The notes: generated by a model from the letters alone, not told the origin. Positions 1-6,224 are shown, counted from the first letter of the stretch. The stretch is 6,564 nt of DNA from an uncultured Lachnospiraceae bacterium (GCA_947628025.1 CANQYH010000178.1:1-6564), one strand, 5' to 3'. Numbers and translations are program-made.

Positions 1-24
1 CCGGACGGCATTTGCGGGATCTTA

Positions 25-34
25 GGGGGGAGAG
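25..34 (+). promoter_or_regulatory. Ribosome binding site of the kinase gene
   Basis: The purine run GGGGGGAGAG lies 7 bases before the ATG at 42. This supports a complete short kinase starting there, rather than the C-terminal piece of a longer membrane kinase. Confidence 0.6.
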
Positions 35-41
35 CGGAATC

Positions 42-695
42 ATGTTTCGCCGGATGATCGATAAGAGAGTGCAGGCCTGGCAGACGGCACAGATGGAGAC
101 CTACTGCCGGGAAGTGGAGAATATGTACCGGCAGATGAGGGCGTGGCGCCACGATTACAAGAATCATCTGCAGGTGATGAAAGCGCATCTGGATCTGGGA
201 GAATATCAGGAGCTTTCGGATTATATTGTGGCATTAAATGAGGAGATATCGCAGATCGACACAGTGATCAAGACGGGAAACGTCATGCTGGACGCGATCC
301 TGAACTGCAAAATATCCCTGGCGCGGTCCCAGAAGATCGCGGTCAACGTCAAGGTGATCCTCCCGCCGTCGCTTTCGGTCAGCAGCTATGACCTGTGCGT
401 GGTCCTGGGAAATCTTCTGGACAATGGGATCGAGGGATGCGAGACGGTAAAGGACGGCGGGAAGCGTTTCCTGAACGTTTATATCGGCGTGCTGAAGAAC
501 CAGCTCTATCTTTCCGTGACCAATTCCTACGGCGCGCCGGTGCGGAAAGAGGGCGGCCGCTACCGTTCGTCCAAATCGCCGGGGAGGGGACTCGGGCTCT
601 ACAGCATCGACAGCATCGCGGCAAAATACCGCGGCCGCGTGAACCGGCAGTACGACGATGCTATATTTGCGACGGAAGTGCTGCTGCCGCTGTGA
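42..695 (+). CDS. Short soluble GHKL-family sensor histidine kinase
   Basis: This is a two-component histidine kinase of the GHKL/HATPase_c_5 type, the group that includes AgrC- and VirS-like quorum-sensing kinases. It should autophosphorylate and pass phosphate to a response regulator, probably a LytTR one encoded just upstream of the window (inference). Visible motifs, numbered from the ATG at 42 (217 aa): a helical N-terminus with heptad-like spacing (1-34), the phosphoacceptor box WRHDYKNHL with His37, the N-box GNLLDNGIEGC (123-133) with Asn124 and Asn128, and the G-box GRGLG (181-185). Ala and Ala in the usual NAIEA stretch are both Gly here. No membrane segment or sensor domain is present, so the signal may be cytosolic or come through a partner. 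The ATG at 42 is chosen because a GGGGGGAGAG Shine-Dalgarno lies 7 bases upstream. The frame is also open to the window edge with a TTG at 12, so an N-terminal extension cannot be excluded. The upstream gene probably ends near 25 or 57, where other frames stop. Confidence 0.86.
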   Translation: MFRRMIDKRVQAWQTAQMETYCREVENMYRQMRAWRHDYKNHLQVMKAHLDLGEYQELSDYIVALNEEISQIDTVIKTGNVMLDAILNCKISLARSQKIAVNVKVILPPSLSVSSYDLCVVLGNLLDNGIEGCETVKDGGKRFLNVYIGVLKNQLYLSVTNSYGAPVRKEGGRYRSSKSPGRGLGLYSIDSIAAKYRGRVNRQYDDAIFATEVLLPL

Positions 696-818
696 AGAGC
701 GAGATCCTGGACGGGCGGAAGAGGGGGCAGTGATAGGGGAGAACGGATTTTTTATAAGCCGCAGGAACGGAAGAAAATTTTTTTAAAGAATACTGAAAAA
801 AGAGATCGTGATTTATCG

Positions 819-846
819 TTGCCGCTGTGGACTTCCGCCGCGGCAA
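819..846 (+). other. Stem-loop in the kinase-exporter gap
   Basis: TTGCCGC at 819-825 pairs with GCGGCAA at 840-846. After one mismatch, GTGG (827-830) pairs with CCGC (835-838), one pair being a wobble, leaving a four-base ACTT loop. No T run follows on the + strand, so it is not a standard terminator for the kinase gene. Its function is unknown. Confidence 0.5.
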
Positions 847-873
847 TTCGCGTTCCCAGGACTACCGTTGGCG

Positions 874-905
874 CGGAAACGGGCCGGAAACGGACAGAAT
901 ATGAT
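874..905 (+). promoter_or_regulatory. Possible regulated promoter: 9-base direct repeat plus TATGAT
   Basis: CGGAAACGG occurs at 874-882 and again at 885-893, with starts 11 bases apart (about one helical turn), just before TATGAT at 900-905. No good -35 hexamer lies 17 bases upstream, which is typical of promoters that need an activator. On the other strand the repeat reads CCGTTTCCG, which only partly resembles the GTT-centred half-sites bound by LytTR regulators. ACCGTTGGC at 864-872 is another partial match. This is a tentative call. Confidence 0.25.
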
Positions 906-918
906 AAGATCGGGCTGA

Positions 919-950
919 ACCGGGAAATGCGCCGCCAATCGTATCCCGGT
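919..950 (+). other. Stem-loop in the kinase-exporter gap
   Basis: ACCGGGA (919-925) is perfectly complementary to TCCCGGT (944-950), with an 18-base loop. It lies immediately upstream of the larger inverted repeat at 956-1034, so the two would form neighbouring hairpins in a transcript. Confidence 0.4.
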
Positions 951-955
951 CCCGG

Positions 956-1034
956 CCGGCCATGCGGCTTTTGCACATGGGTCCTCCTGACAGGACGGGA
1001 CTGCCGTTTCTGCGTGCGCGCGCCGCATGGCCGG
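956..1034 (+). repeat. 13-bp perfect inverted repeat, probable structured RNA stem
   Basis: CCGGCCATGCGGC (956-968) is the exact reverse complement of GCCGCATGGCCGG (1022-1034), and two G-T wobbles can extend it outward. The 53-base interior can form further stems: GCAC (973-976) with GTGC (1014-1017), and GTCCT (981-985) with AGGAC (992-996) over a 6-base loop. The nested layout looks like a folded leader RNA about 120 bases before the exporter start codon. No T run follows, so it is not an ordinary terminator. A DNA-level role as a protein binding site is an alternative. Confidence 0.5.
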
Positions 1035-1137
1035 TTTAAGGATGGAGAAAGAAGACTTAGGGAAGAAGTAGATCCTGCCTGGCGGGAGGTGCGTCTGATA
1101 CGAGGAGATCACATTCTGTCAGGAACCATTTAACAGC

Positions 1138-1147
1138 AGGGAGGAGG
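1138..1147 (+). promoter_or_regulatory. Strong ribosome binding site of the first exporter gene
   Basis: AGGGAGGAGG ends 6 bases before the ATG at 1154. It is close to the full anti-Shine-Dalgarno complement and fixes this start codon. Confidence 0.8.
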
Positions 1148-1153
1148 AACCGG

Positions 1154-3049
1154 ATGGAGGATCCTGTATTGAAACGAAAGAACGGCGGCATATTTGCCAA
1201 CTACGTTTATCTTTACCGCGAACTGTTCCGCGCGGATAAGCGCAATGTATGGTTTATCCTGATGTGGATGGCGGGAATGGTCGCGAGGGCGTGCCTTTTG
1301 GTCTGGCTGCCGAAGCTGCTGGTGGAGCTGGTGACGGAGGGCGCGGAGCTTGGGTGGATGGTGGGGTCAGTCGCCGGCGTATGCGCGCTGCTGTTTCTGG
1401 CCAGGATCAGTTCCAGCTGCAGCCTGCCGCTGAAAAACCAGTGCCTGAAGCTGCGGCATATCCTGGAGGAGAAAGTGCTGCGGCAGCTTTGCACGACCGC
1501 TTACAGCAATCTGGAGGACCCCGTTTACCGCGGGAAGATCGAGCGGGCGAAAGAACTGTACTACCACTGGAGCCGGGATGCGTGCGTCTGCATCATGGAT
1601 TCTGCCATGTGGCTCACGAACGTGCTGACGTTTCTGATCCTGGGCGGGATTCTGGTTACCCTGCATCCTATGGTGGTCGTGCTGATGCTTGTCTGCTCCC
1701 TGATCCAGCAGCAGGCGGGGCAGAGGCAGGTCCGGTGGACGAAAAAGAATCGCGGCCACTGGGAAATCCTGGAGCGGAAGATCCAATATATTTCCGGACT
1801 TACCTGCGATTTCGGCAGCGCGAAAGACCAGAGGCTGTACGCGACGGAGGAATGGCTGCTGCCAAAATGCAGCCGTTATATGGAAGAGCGCGGCCGGTGG
1901 AACCGGAGGGAACTGCGGCGGAAGCTGGCGGCGGAGTTGGTTTCGAGAGGCGCGTTTCTGCTGGAGCAGGCGGCGATCTACTGGATCCTGATCCGCGGCG
2001 TGCTGGCCGGACAGATCCTGGGCGACGAATTCGCTATGTATGTGGCGGCGATCCTGAGCATGAGCAGCACGATCTTTCAGCTGGGCAGCGGGATCGGAAA
2101 ACTGCGTGAGTCGATGCTCTCCATCGCCGATTACCGGGAAGTGGTTGGAGAAGAGCGTGGGGGCGGGAAGTTGGAGCACGGCGTGAAAGAAAGTGCGGCT
2201 GGGGTGCCGCTCCCACCGCTTACGACCGCCCCGTCCATCACATTTTCCCATGTCTCCTACTCCTATCCCGGCGCGGAGAAATGCGCCGTCAGCGGGATCG
2301 ACCTGCAGATCCGGTCAGGGGAACGGATCGCCGTCGTGGGGTTGAACGGCGCGGGCAAGACCACGCTGGTCAAGCTCCTCTGCGGCATGTACCGGCCGAC
2401 GGAAGGGCAGCTTAGCATCGGCGGGATCCCCAGCGGGAACTGGGAGCCGGAGGCGTATTATCGGATGTTTTCCGTGGCGTTCCAGGATTATGTGGTGATG
2501 CCGGGAACCGTCGCGGAAAATGTGGCGTGCTGCGGGGCGGAGCAGATGGACCGGGATCGGGTGCGCCGAAGCCTGGAACAGGCGGGACTTGGGAAAACGG
2601 TGGAGGCGCTGCCGCAGGGGATGGATACGCGGATCCCCAAATCGATGTTTCGCGAGGGGCGGAATCTCTCAGGCGGAGAGACGCAGAAACTGCTGCTGGC
2701 GCGGGCCATTTACCGGGACGCCCCGATCCTGATCCTGGACGAGCCTACCGCGGCGCTGGACGCGATCGCGGAAAATGAACTGTATCAGAGTTACGGCAGG
2801 CTCACGGAGAACCGCACGTCGGTCTATATTTCCCACCGTCTGGCCAGCACCCGCTTCTGCGACCGGATCCTGATGATGGAAGGAGGACGGATCGTCGAAG
2901 AGGGCAGCCACGAGGAATTGATGGAGAAGAAAGGCGCGTATTACCGGCTCTTCCGGATCCAGAGCCATTATTATCAGAACGACAGGTCGGAGGAATTTTC
3001 CTCGCAGCTGGACCCGTCGTGGGAGGTGAGCAGTTATGTCGGCGGATGA
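1154..3049 (+). CDS. ABC exporter half-transporter (permease fused to ATPase), first of a pair
   Basis: This 631-aa membrane protein has an N-terminal transmembrane region and a C-terminal ATPase, the MdlB/ABCB-like exporter layout. Hydrophobic helices are seen at about residues 32-56, 67-85, two around 150-190, and two around 260-310. A Gly/Pro-rich linker (about 333-355) leads to the nucleotide-binding domain. ATPase motifs are intact: A-loop Tyr371, Walker A GLNGAGKTT (396-404), Q-loop Gln444, signature LSGGE (505-509), Walker B with Asp529 and catalytic Glu530, and H-loop His561. The signature ends in E rather than the commoner Q. It probably dimerises with the product of the next gene, whose start overlaps its stop, to drive ATP-dependent export across the cytoplasmic membrane. 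The substrate is unknown; a peptide, lipid or drug is possible. No peptidase C39 domain is present, so it does not look like a leader-cleaving bacteriocin exporter. The kinase upstream suggests two-component control (inference). Confidence 0.93.
   Translation: MEDPVLKRKNGGIFANYVYLYRELFRADKRNVWFILMWMAGMVARACLLVWLPKLLVELVTEGAELGWMVGSVAGVCALLFLARISSSCSLPLKNQCLKLRHILEEKVLRQLCTTAYSNLEDPVYRGKIERAKELYYHWSRDACVCIMDSAMWLTNVLTFLILGGILVTLHPMVVVLMLVCSLIQQQAGQRQVRWTKKNRGHWEILERKIQYISGLTCDFGSAKDQRLYATEEWLLPKCSRYMEERGRWNRRELRRKLAAELVSRGAFLLEQAAIYWILIRGVLAGQILGDEFAMYVAAILSMSSTIFQLGSGIGKLRESMLSIADYREVVGEERGGGKLEHGVKESAAGVPLPPLTTAPSITFSHVSYSYPGAEKCAVSGIDLQIRSGERIAVVGLNGAGKTTLVKLLCGMYRPTEGQLSIGGIPSGNWEPEAYYRMFSVAFQDYVVMPGTVAENVACCGAEQMDRDRVRRSLEQAGLGKTVEALPQGMDTRIPKSMFREGRNLSGGETQKLLLARAIYRDAPILILDEPTAALDAIAENELYQSYGRLTENRTSVYISHRLASTRFCDRILMMEGGRIVEEGSHEELMEKKGAYYRLFRIQSHYYQNDRSEEFSSQLDPSWEVSSYVGG
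3021..3030 (+). promoter_or_regulatory. Ribosome binding site of the second exporter gene, inside the first
   Basis: GGGAGGTGAG lies within the last codons of the upstream gene, 5 bases before the ATG at 3036. With the 14-base gene overlap, this points to translational coupling of the two subunits. Confidence 0.75.
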
Positions 3050-4949
3050 GAAGAAAACCGGAAATGAAAACGGGCGGACAGGCGTGGAACTGGCGGGTAC
3101 GGCGCGGAACCGGGCGGCTGCTCTGCGGCGCCAGGCAGTAAAAGCGTTCCGGCTGAACTGGCGGGCGCAGCGGCTGATGTGGAAGGTCGCGAAAGGTTAT
3201 ACGATCTTAGACTACACGTTCCCTCTGCTGAATGTCTGCAGCAATTACTGGAACATCATTTTCTCCGCAAGGCTTTTGGACGCGGTCCTGTATGACCGGG
3301 ATCCAGCGAAACTGTTTCTGATGACAGCGGCGCTTCTGGGCGGGAACGCCCTGATCGATCTGCTGCGGCATCTGATCGGCACGGAAAATGCGGGACTGGG
3401 TTTTGGATTCCGTTTCCGGCAGAGAATGATCTTCGGGGAGAAGCTGATGAGTCTGGATTATGAGGCGCTGGAGAGCGAGAAAGTGCAGGCCGGCTATAAG
3501 CGCGTGGAGAGGGAAACGTTTAACGACGGCAAAAATCTGTCGGCCCTTTCCGTTCTCCCTGATGTGTTTGCCAATCTCCTTTCCATCGGGATCGCCCTGG
3601 GAGTTTTTGCGGAGGTATTCATGCGGACCCATGCGATGCGGGGCTGGCTGATCGCGGGGTTGGCGTTTTCCTTATTTGGAATCTGGCTGTCGGCATACTG
3701 CGACGGCGGGATCCAGAATTGCTTTGAGGAGTGCCAGGAAAAGATCAGCGAGAACTGCGTGCAGCGGGACGGATATATGGATTATTTCGGGGACTATCAG
3801 AGGGGAAAAGAGATCCGGATCTTTCAGCTGGGCCGGCTGCTGATTGGAAAGCTGATGGACTCCCACCATTTTAACGACCGGATGCTGGATGAGAGGAACC
3901 GGAAATGTATGCGGCTGGGCTGTCTGCTCGAGGCGGGGGACATATTGGTGATGGCCTTGAACCGCTGCGTGGCGGCGGCCGCGGCGCTGGCCGGATGGAT
4001 CACGGTGGGCGGAATGATGCAGTACGTGGAGGTGATGGAAAATCTCGTGCTGTCCGTGCACGCGGTAGCGGAGGAGGGCTGCATCCTCTGGTACAACGCC
4101 CATTATCTGGAGCGGTATTTTGAATTTCTCGATATGCCGGTTCGCGGAAATCGCCGTGGCAGTATTCCGGTGGAAAAACGCACGGACGGGGATTACCGGA
4201 TCCGGTTCGAACACGTTTCGTTCCGCTATCCGGGGAGCGAAGACTGGGCGGTCCGGGACCTGAGTATGGAATTTACGACAGGGGAGAAGCTGGCGGTGGT
4301 CGGCATGAACGGGAGCGGCAAGTCCACGTTTATCAAGCTCCTCTGCCGTCTGTACGACCCGGACGAGGGGACGATCTATATGAACGACATCGACATCCGG
4401 CGGTACGATTACCGGGAATATCTGTCCCTGTTTTCGGTGGTCTTCCAGGATTTTAAGCTCTTTTCTTTCACGCTCGGGGAAAATGTAGCCGTTTCGGAGG
4501 ATTATGACCGGGAGCAAGTGAAAGACGCCCTCGAGAAAGCGGGCATGGGAGAGTTCCTGCAGCGGCACGAAAAGAGGCTGGATACGGTCCTGTACCGGAA
4601 CTTTGACAACGGCGGGGTGGAGGTTTCCGGCGGCGAGGCGCAGAAGATCGCCCTGGCGCGGGCCGTCTGCAAGGGGGCCGCTCTTGTAATTTTGGACGAG
4701 CCGACCGCCGCGCTGGACCCGGTCTCGGAATACGAGATCTACCGGCGGTTCAATGATCTGGTGGCGGACCGCACGACAGTCTACATCTCCCACCGGATGT
4801 CGTCCTGCCGCTTCTGCCGGGACATCGCCGTTTTCGACCGGGGCCGTCTGGTGCAGCGGGGCAGCCATGAGGAGCTGATGGGGCAGACAGGCGGGAAGTA
4901 TTACGAGCTGTGGACGGCACAGGCGCAGCATTATGTGGCGGAGGCGTGA
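3036..4949 (+). CDS. ABC exporter half-transporter (permease fused to ATPase), second of a pair
   Basis: This 637-aa half-transporter is the likely heterodimer partner of the preceding gene product, and the reading frames overlap by 14 bases. A charged cytosolic N-terminus of about 50 residues precedes the transmembrane region. Hydrophobic stretches lie near residues 55-80, 88-110, 165-195, 198-225 and 300-330. The ATPase domain shows A-loop Tyr398, Walker A GMNGSGKST (423-431), Q-loop Gln471, signature VSGGE (530-534), Walker B with Asp554 and Glu555, and H-loop His586. The signature begins with Val instead of Leu and ends with Glu, a mild departure from LSGGQ. Unlike many heterodimeric exporters, neither subunit has lost its catalytic glutamate or histidine, so both ATP sites could work. 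The cargo is unknown. No membrane fusion, peptidase or precursor gene is visible beside it. No clear terminator follows the stop codon, so transcription may continue toward the acetyltransferase gene. Confidence 0.93.
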   Translation: MSADEKKTGNENGRTGVELAGTARNRAAALRRQAVKAFRLNWRAQRLMWKVAKGYTILDYTFPLLNVCSNYWNIIFSARLLDAVLYDRDPAKLFLMTAALLGGNALIDLLRHLIGTENAGLGFGFRFRQRMIFGEKLMSLDYEALESEKVQAGYKRVERETFNDGKNLSALSVLPDVFANLLSIGIALGVFAEVFMRTHAMRGWLIAGLAFSLFGIWLSAYCDGGIQNCFEECQEKISENCVQRDGYMDYFGDYQRGKEIRIFQLGRLLIGKLMDSHHFNDRMLDERNRKCMRLGCLLEAGDILVMALNRCVAAAAALAGWITVGGMMQYVEVMENLVLSVHAVAEEGCILWYNAHYLERYFEFLDMPVRGNRRGSIPVEKRTDGDYRIRFEHVSFRYPGSEDWAVRDLSMEFTTGEKLAVVGMNGSGKSTFIKLLCRLYDPDEGTIYMNDIDIRRYDYREYLSLFSVVFQDFKLFSFTLGENVAVSEDYDREQVKDALEKAGMGEFLQRHEKRLDTVLYRNFDNGGVEVSGGEAQKIALARAVCKGAALVILDEPTAALDPVSEYEIYRRFNDLVADRTTVYISHRMSSCRFCRDIAVFDRGRLVQRGSHEELMGQTGGKYYELWTAQAQHYVAEA

Positions 4950-4984
4950 GAGCGGGATAATTTTCTTTTCAATAGAAGAGGACG

Positions 4985-5010
4985 TTGCTTTGGGGAAAGT
5001 GTGTTATACT
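4985..5010 (+). promoter_or_regulatory. Probable promoter of the acetyltransferase gene
   Basis: TATACT at 5005-5010 is preceded by TGT, giving an extended -10 element (TGTTATACT). A TTGCTT at 4985-4990 resembles a -35, but the spacer is only 14 bases, so the extended -10 is the stronger evidence. The segment follows an A+T-rich stretch just after the exporter stop codon. Transcription would start near 5017 and leave an untranslated leader of about 170 bases. Confidence 0.45.
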
Positions 5011-5170
5011 TATGTGAGGGACCGGACGGTGAAGATACGGAAAATCGCGGCGCGGCGGAGAGCGAGGTTAAGTCGTTTTCTGCCGTGCCGGTACTACGCG
5101 CAACTGGACGCGGCGCTTTTGCTGCAGGCCGCTGCCGCGCCTGGAGGGACATGGAAAGTATGAAAGAGAC

Positions 5171-5177
5171 GGAGGGG
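5171..5177 (+). promoter_or_regulatory. Ribosome binding site of the acetyltransferase gene
   Basis: GGAGGGG ends 8 bases before the ATG at 5186, which supports that start codon. Confidence 0.7.
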
Positions 5178-5185
5178 AAAATCAG

Positions 5186-5725
5186 ATGAAAGCGTTGGAA
5201 ACAGAGAGGCTGCTTCTGCGGGGTTGGAAGCTGGACGACCTGTACGACCTGTACGAATTTGCCAAGTACCGGGACGCCGGGATCCTGCAGGGATGGAAGC
5301 CGCATGAGAATAGGGAGGAGTCCCGGGAAAAGCTGGACGCGATGATATCCGATCCGGAAAACTGGGCGATCGAGCTGAAAGAGAATGGAAAGGCGATCGG
5401 CTGGATCAAAATGGCCCCGGATGAGAACCGGGGAAAGTATTACGCGAAATATGTGTCGTACGTCCTGTCCAAGGACTATTGGGGCAGCGGCTATATGACG
5501 GAGGCATTGAACCGGATCATCCGGTACGCATTTGAAGAGCAGAAAGTCGATCTGCTGTCCGCGTTCCATTATCCTCATAACATGCGCTCGGGGCGGGTCC
5601 TAAAACGGTGCGGCTTCCAGTATGAAACCACCCTTGAGAAGACGCAGAAGCATTATGACGGACAGGTCTTTGACGCGGTCTGCTATTCGCTGCTGGCGAA
5701 GGAGTATTTCGAGGGGCGCAGCTGA
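5186..5725 (+). CDS. GNAT-family N-acetyltransferase, RimJ/RimL-like
   Basis: This 179-aa cytosolic enzyme should transfer an acetyl group from acetyl-CoA to an amine. The family resemblance is to the RimJ/RimL group (Acetyltransf_3), which includes ribosomal-protein N-terminal acetylases and many small-molecule acetylases, so the substrate cannot be assigned. The N-terminus ETERLLLRGWKLDDL (5-19) is the typical first strand and helix. Residues 90-107 hold the core strand and the acetyl-CoA pyrophosphate-binding loop DYWGSGYMTEA (97-107), with Gly100 and Gly102. Asn132, Ser135 and the RCGF run (141-144) match the conserved NxxS...GF region near the C-terminus. The length is normal for the family and no key region is missing. 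It appears to be a single-gene unit with its own promoter (4985-5010) and a strong terminator (5767-5811). It probably has no direct role in the upstream exporter module. Confidence 0.88.
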   Translation: MKALETERLLLRGWKLDDLYDLYEFAKYRDAGILQGWKPHENREESREKLDAMISDPENWAIELKENGKAIGWIKMAPDENRGKYYAKYVSYVLSKDYWGSGYMTEALNRIIRYAFEEQKVDLLSAFHYPHNMRSGRVLKRCGFQYETTLEKTQKHYDGQVFDAVCYSLLAKEYFEGRS

Positions 5726-5766
5726 GAGGAAAAATAGGACGGCAGTTTGCTTTTTATGCACAGAGC

Positions 5767-5811
5767 GCCGCGTTTCCGGCAGGGGAATCCGGTCGGGGAC
5801 GCGGCATTTTT
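5767..5811 (+). terminator. Rho-independent terminator of the acetyltransferase gene
   Basis: Bases 5767-5780 pair without interruption with 5792-5805: 14 pairs, of which 11 are Watson-Crick and 3 are G-U. The loop is 11 bases (5781-5791) and is followed by A and a run of five T (5807-5811). It starts 41 bases after the stop codon. The 3' arm lies inside the first unit of the downstream tandem repeat array. Confidence 0.8.
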
Positions 5812-6157
5812 AAATATTACACAATGTATATTGGGAGTAAAATCAAAATGGTGGTTTGTCCGGTTGGGAACGCAGCGTTTTCAGGATATCGCACAATATT
5901 ATACTATGGGAATCATCAGAGCGGCGGCTCGTCCGGTTGGGGATTCCGTAATTTTAAGATACTGTACAGTGTAAATTGAGAGTAAAATCAGAGTGCAGAT
6001 TGTCCGATTGGACCGCAGTGTTATACTGGAAATAAAATCAGAGTGATGGTTTGCCGATCGGTAACACAATGTTTTCAGGATATCGCACAATACAATACTA
6101 TGGGAATCATCAGAGCGGCGGCTTATTCGGCTGGGGACGCGGCGCTTTCAAGATGCC
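5784..6157 (+). repeat. Degenerate tandem repeat array, about 72-bp unit, 5 units plus a partial
   Basis: Units run approximately 5784-5854, 5855-5927, 5928-5998, 5999-6049 (shortened by about 20 bases), 6050-6121 and a partial 6122-6157. Each begins with a version of GTCCGGTTGGGGACGC, continues through A+T-rich sequence and ends in a version of AATCAGAGCGGCGG. There are two subtypes. Units 2 and 5 share TTTTCAGGATATCGCACAAT and GGGAATCATCAGAGCGGCGG; 5877-5929 and 6071-6123 differ at only two positions over 53 bases. Units 1, 3 and 4 share a GAGTAAAATCA or ATAAAATCA segment instead. Unit lengths are not multiples of three and no frame is conserved between copies, so the array is not coding. 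There are no CRISPR-like spacers and no transposase gene. The function is unknown. It fills most of the gap between the acetyltransferase and sigma factor genes. Confidence 0.75.
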
Positions 6158-6198
6158 AAAGGACACCAAAAAAATTCGGCGGACATTTTGACAGAAAA

Positions 6199-6224
6199 TG
6201 AACCTTTTGAGGCATTTTCCCGTC
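6199..6224 (+). promoter_or_regulatory. ECF-type sigma promoter of the sigma factor gene
   Basis: TGAACC (6199-6204) followed by TTTT forms the AAC-type -35 element of ECF promoters, and CGTC (6221-6224) forms the -10 element. The spacer between AACC and CGTC is 16 bases, as in SigW- and RpoE-like promoters. Transcription would start near 6231, about 54 bases before the GTG start codon. Its place directly upstream of an ECF sigma gene suggests that the factor transcribes its own gene. Confidence 0.7.

Larger units (their letters stand above)
696..1153 (+). other. 458-base non-coding gap with stem-loops upstream of the exporter genes
   Basis: No convincing gene is seen between the kinase stop and the first exporter gene. 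The first part (about 746-816) is A+T-rich with T and A runs, unlike its surroundings, and could be a promoter or UP-element island, but no clear -35/-10 pair stands out. Three stem-loops follow: 819-846, 919-950 and 956-1034. A TATGAT hexamer at 900-905 is the best -10 candidate, with a 9-base direct repeat just upstream but no recognisable -35. No clear intrinsic terminator follows the kinase, so read-through into the exporter genes is possible. The gap could be a structured 5' leader, a target for the cognate response regulator, or an unrecognised small RNA. None of these is shown directly. Confidence 0.5.

Noticed and set aside
954..961. GGCCGGCC palindrome as an operator
   Set aside because: It is a short self-complementary G+C run that is better explained as part of the longer inverted repeat at 956-1034.
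1027..1071. A 14-codon frame that could be a secreted signal or precursor peptide for the exporter
   Set aside because: Its start has no proper ribosome binding site and overlaps the 13-bp inverted repeat; there is no leader, double-glycine or Cys/Ser/Thr-rich core to suggest a peptide substrate.
819..1133. Open frame of 104 codons in the gap before the exporter genes, containing CGFC and CRFC motifs
   Set aside because: It begins at TTG without a ribosome binding site, its internal ATG at 927 also lacks one, its composition is Arg/Gly/Pro-rich as expected from noncoding G+C-rich DNA, and it overlaps the strongest stem-loops. The paired CxxC motifs are the only reason to look again.
1367..2251. 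Long minus-strand open frame opposite the first exporter gene
   Set aside because: It mirrors the codon bias of a well-supported ABC exporter gene, is rich in Arg, Gln, Pro and His, and has no recognisable domain.
3672..4931. 419-codon minus-strand open frame opposite the second exporter gene
   Set aside because: It is an antisense artefact of G+C-rich codons; the + strand carries all ABC motifs in order.
4950..4984. T-rich stretch after the second exporter gene as a terminator
   Set aside because: No stable G+C-rich hairpin precedes the T-rich tract at about 4960-4970.
5080..5125. T-box-like segment before the acetyltransferase gene
   Set aside because: A short GTACTACGCG run is loosely reminiscent of the T-box sequence, but there is no specifier stem, no terminator/antiterminator pair and no amino-acid-related gene downstream.
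5784..6157. Tandem array as a CRISPR array or coding repeat
   Set aside because: Similarity extends over the whole unit with no unique spacers, units are too long, and unit lengths of 71, 73, 71, 51 and 72 break any reading frame.
6188..6193. Consensus TTGACA as a housekeeping -35 upstream of the sigma factor gene
   Set aside because: The sequence 17 bases downstream (6211-6216, GGCATT) is a poor -10, whereas the ECF elements at 6199-6224 fit well in sequence and spacing.
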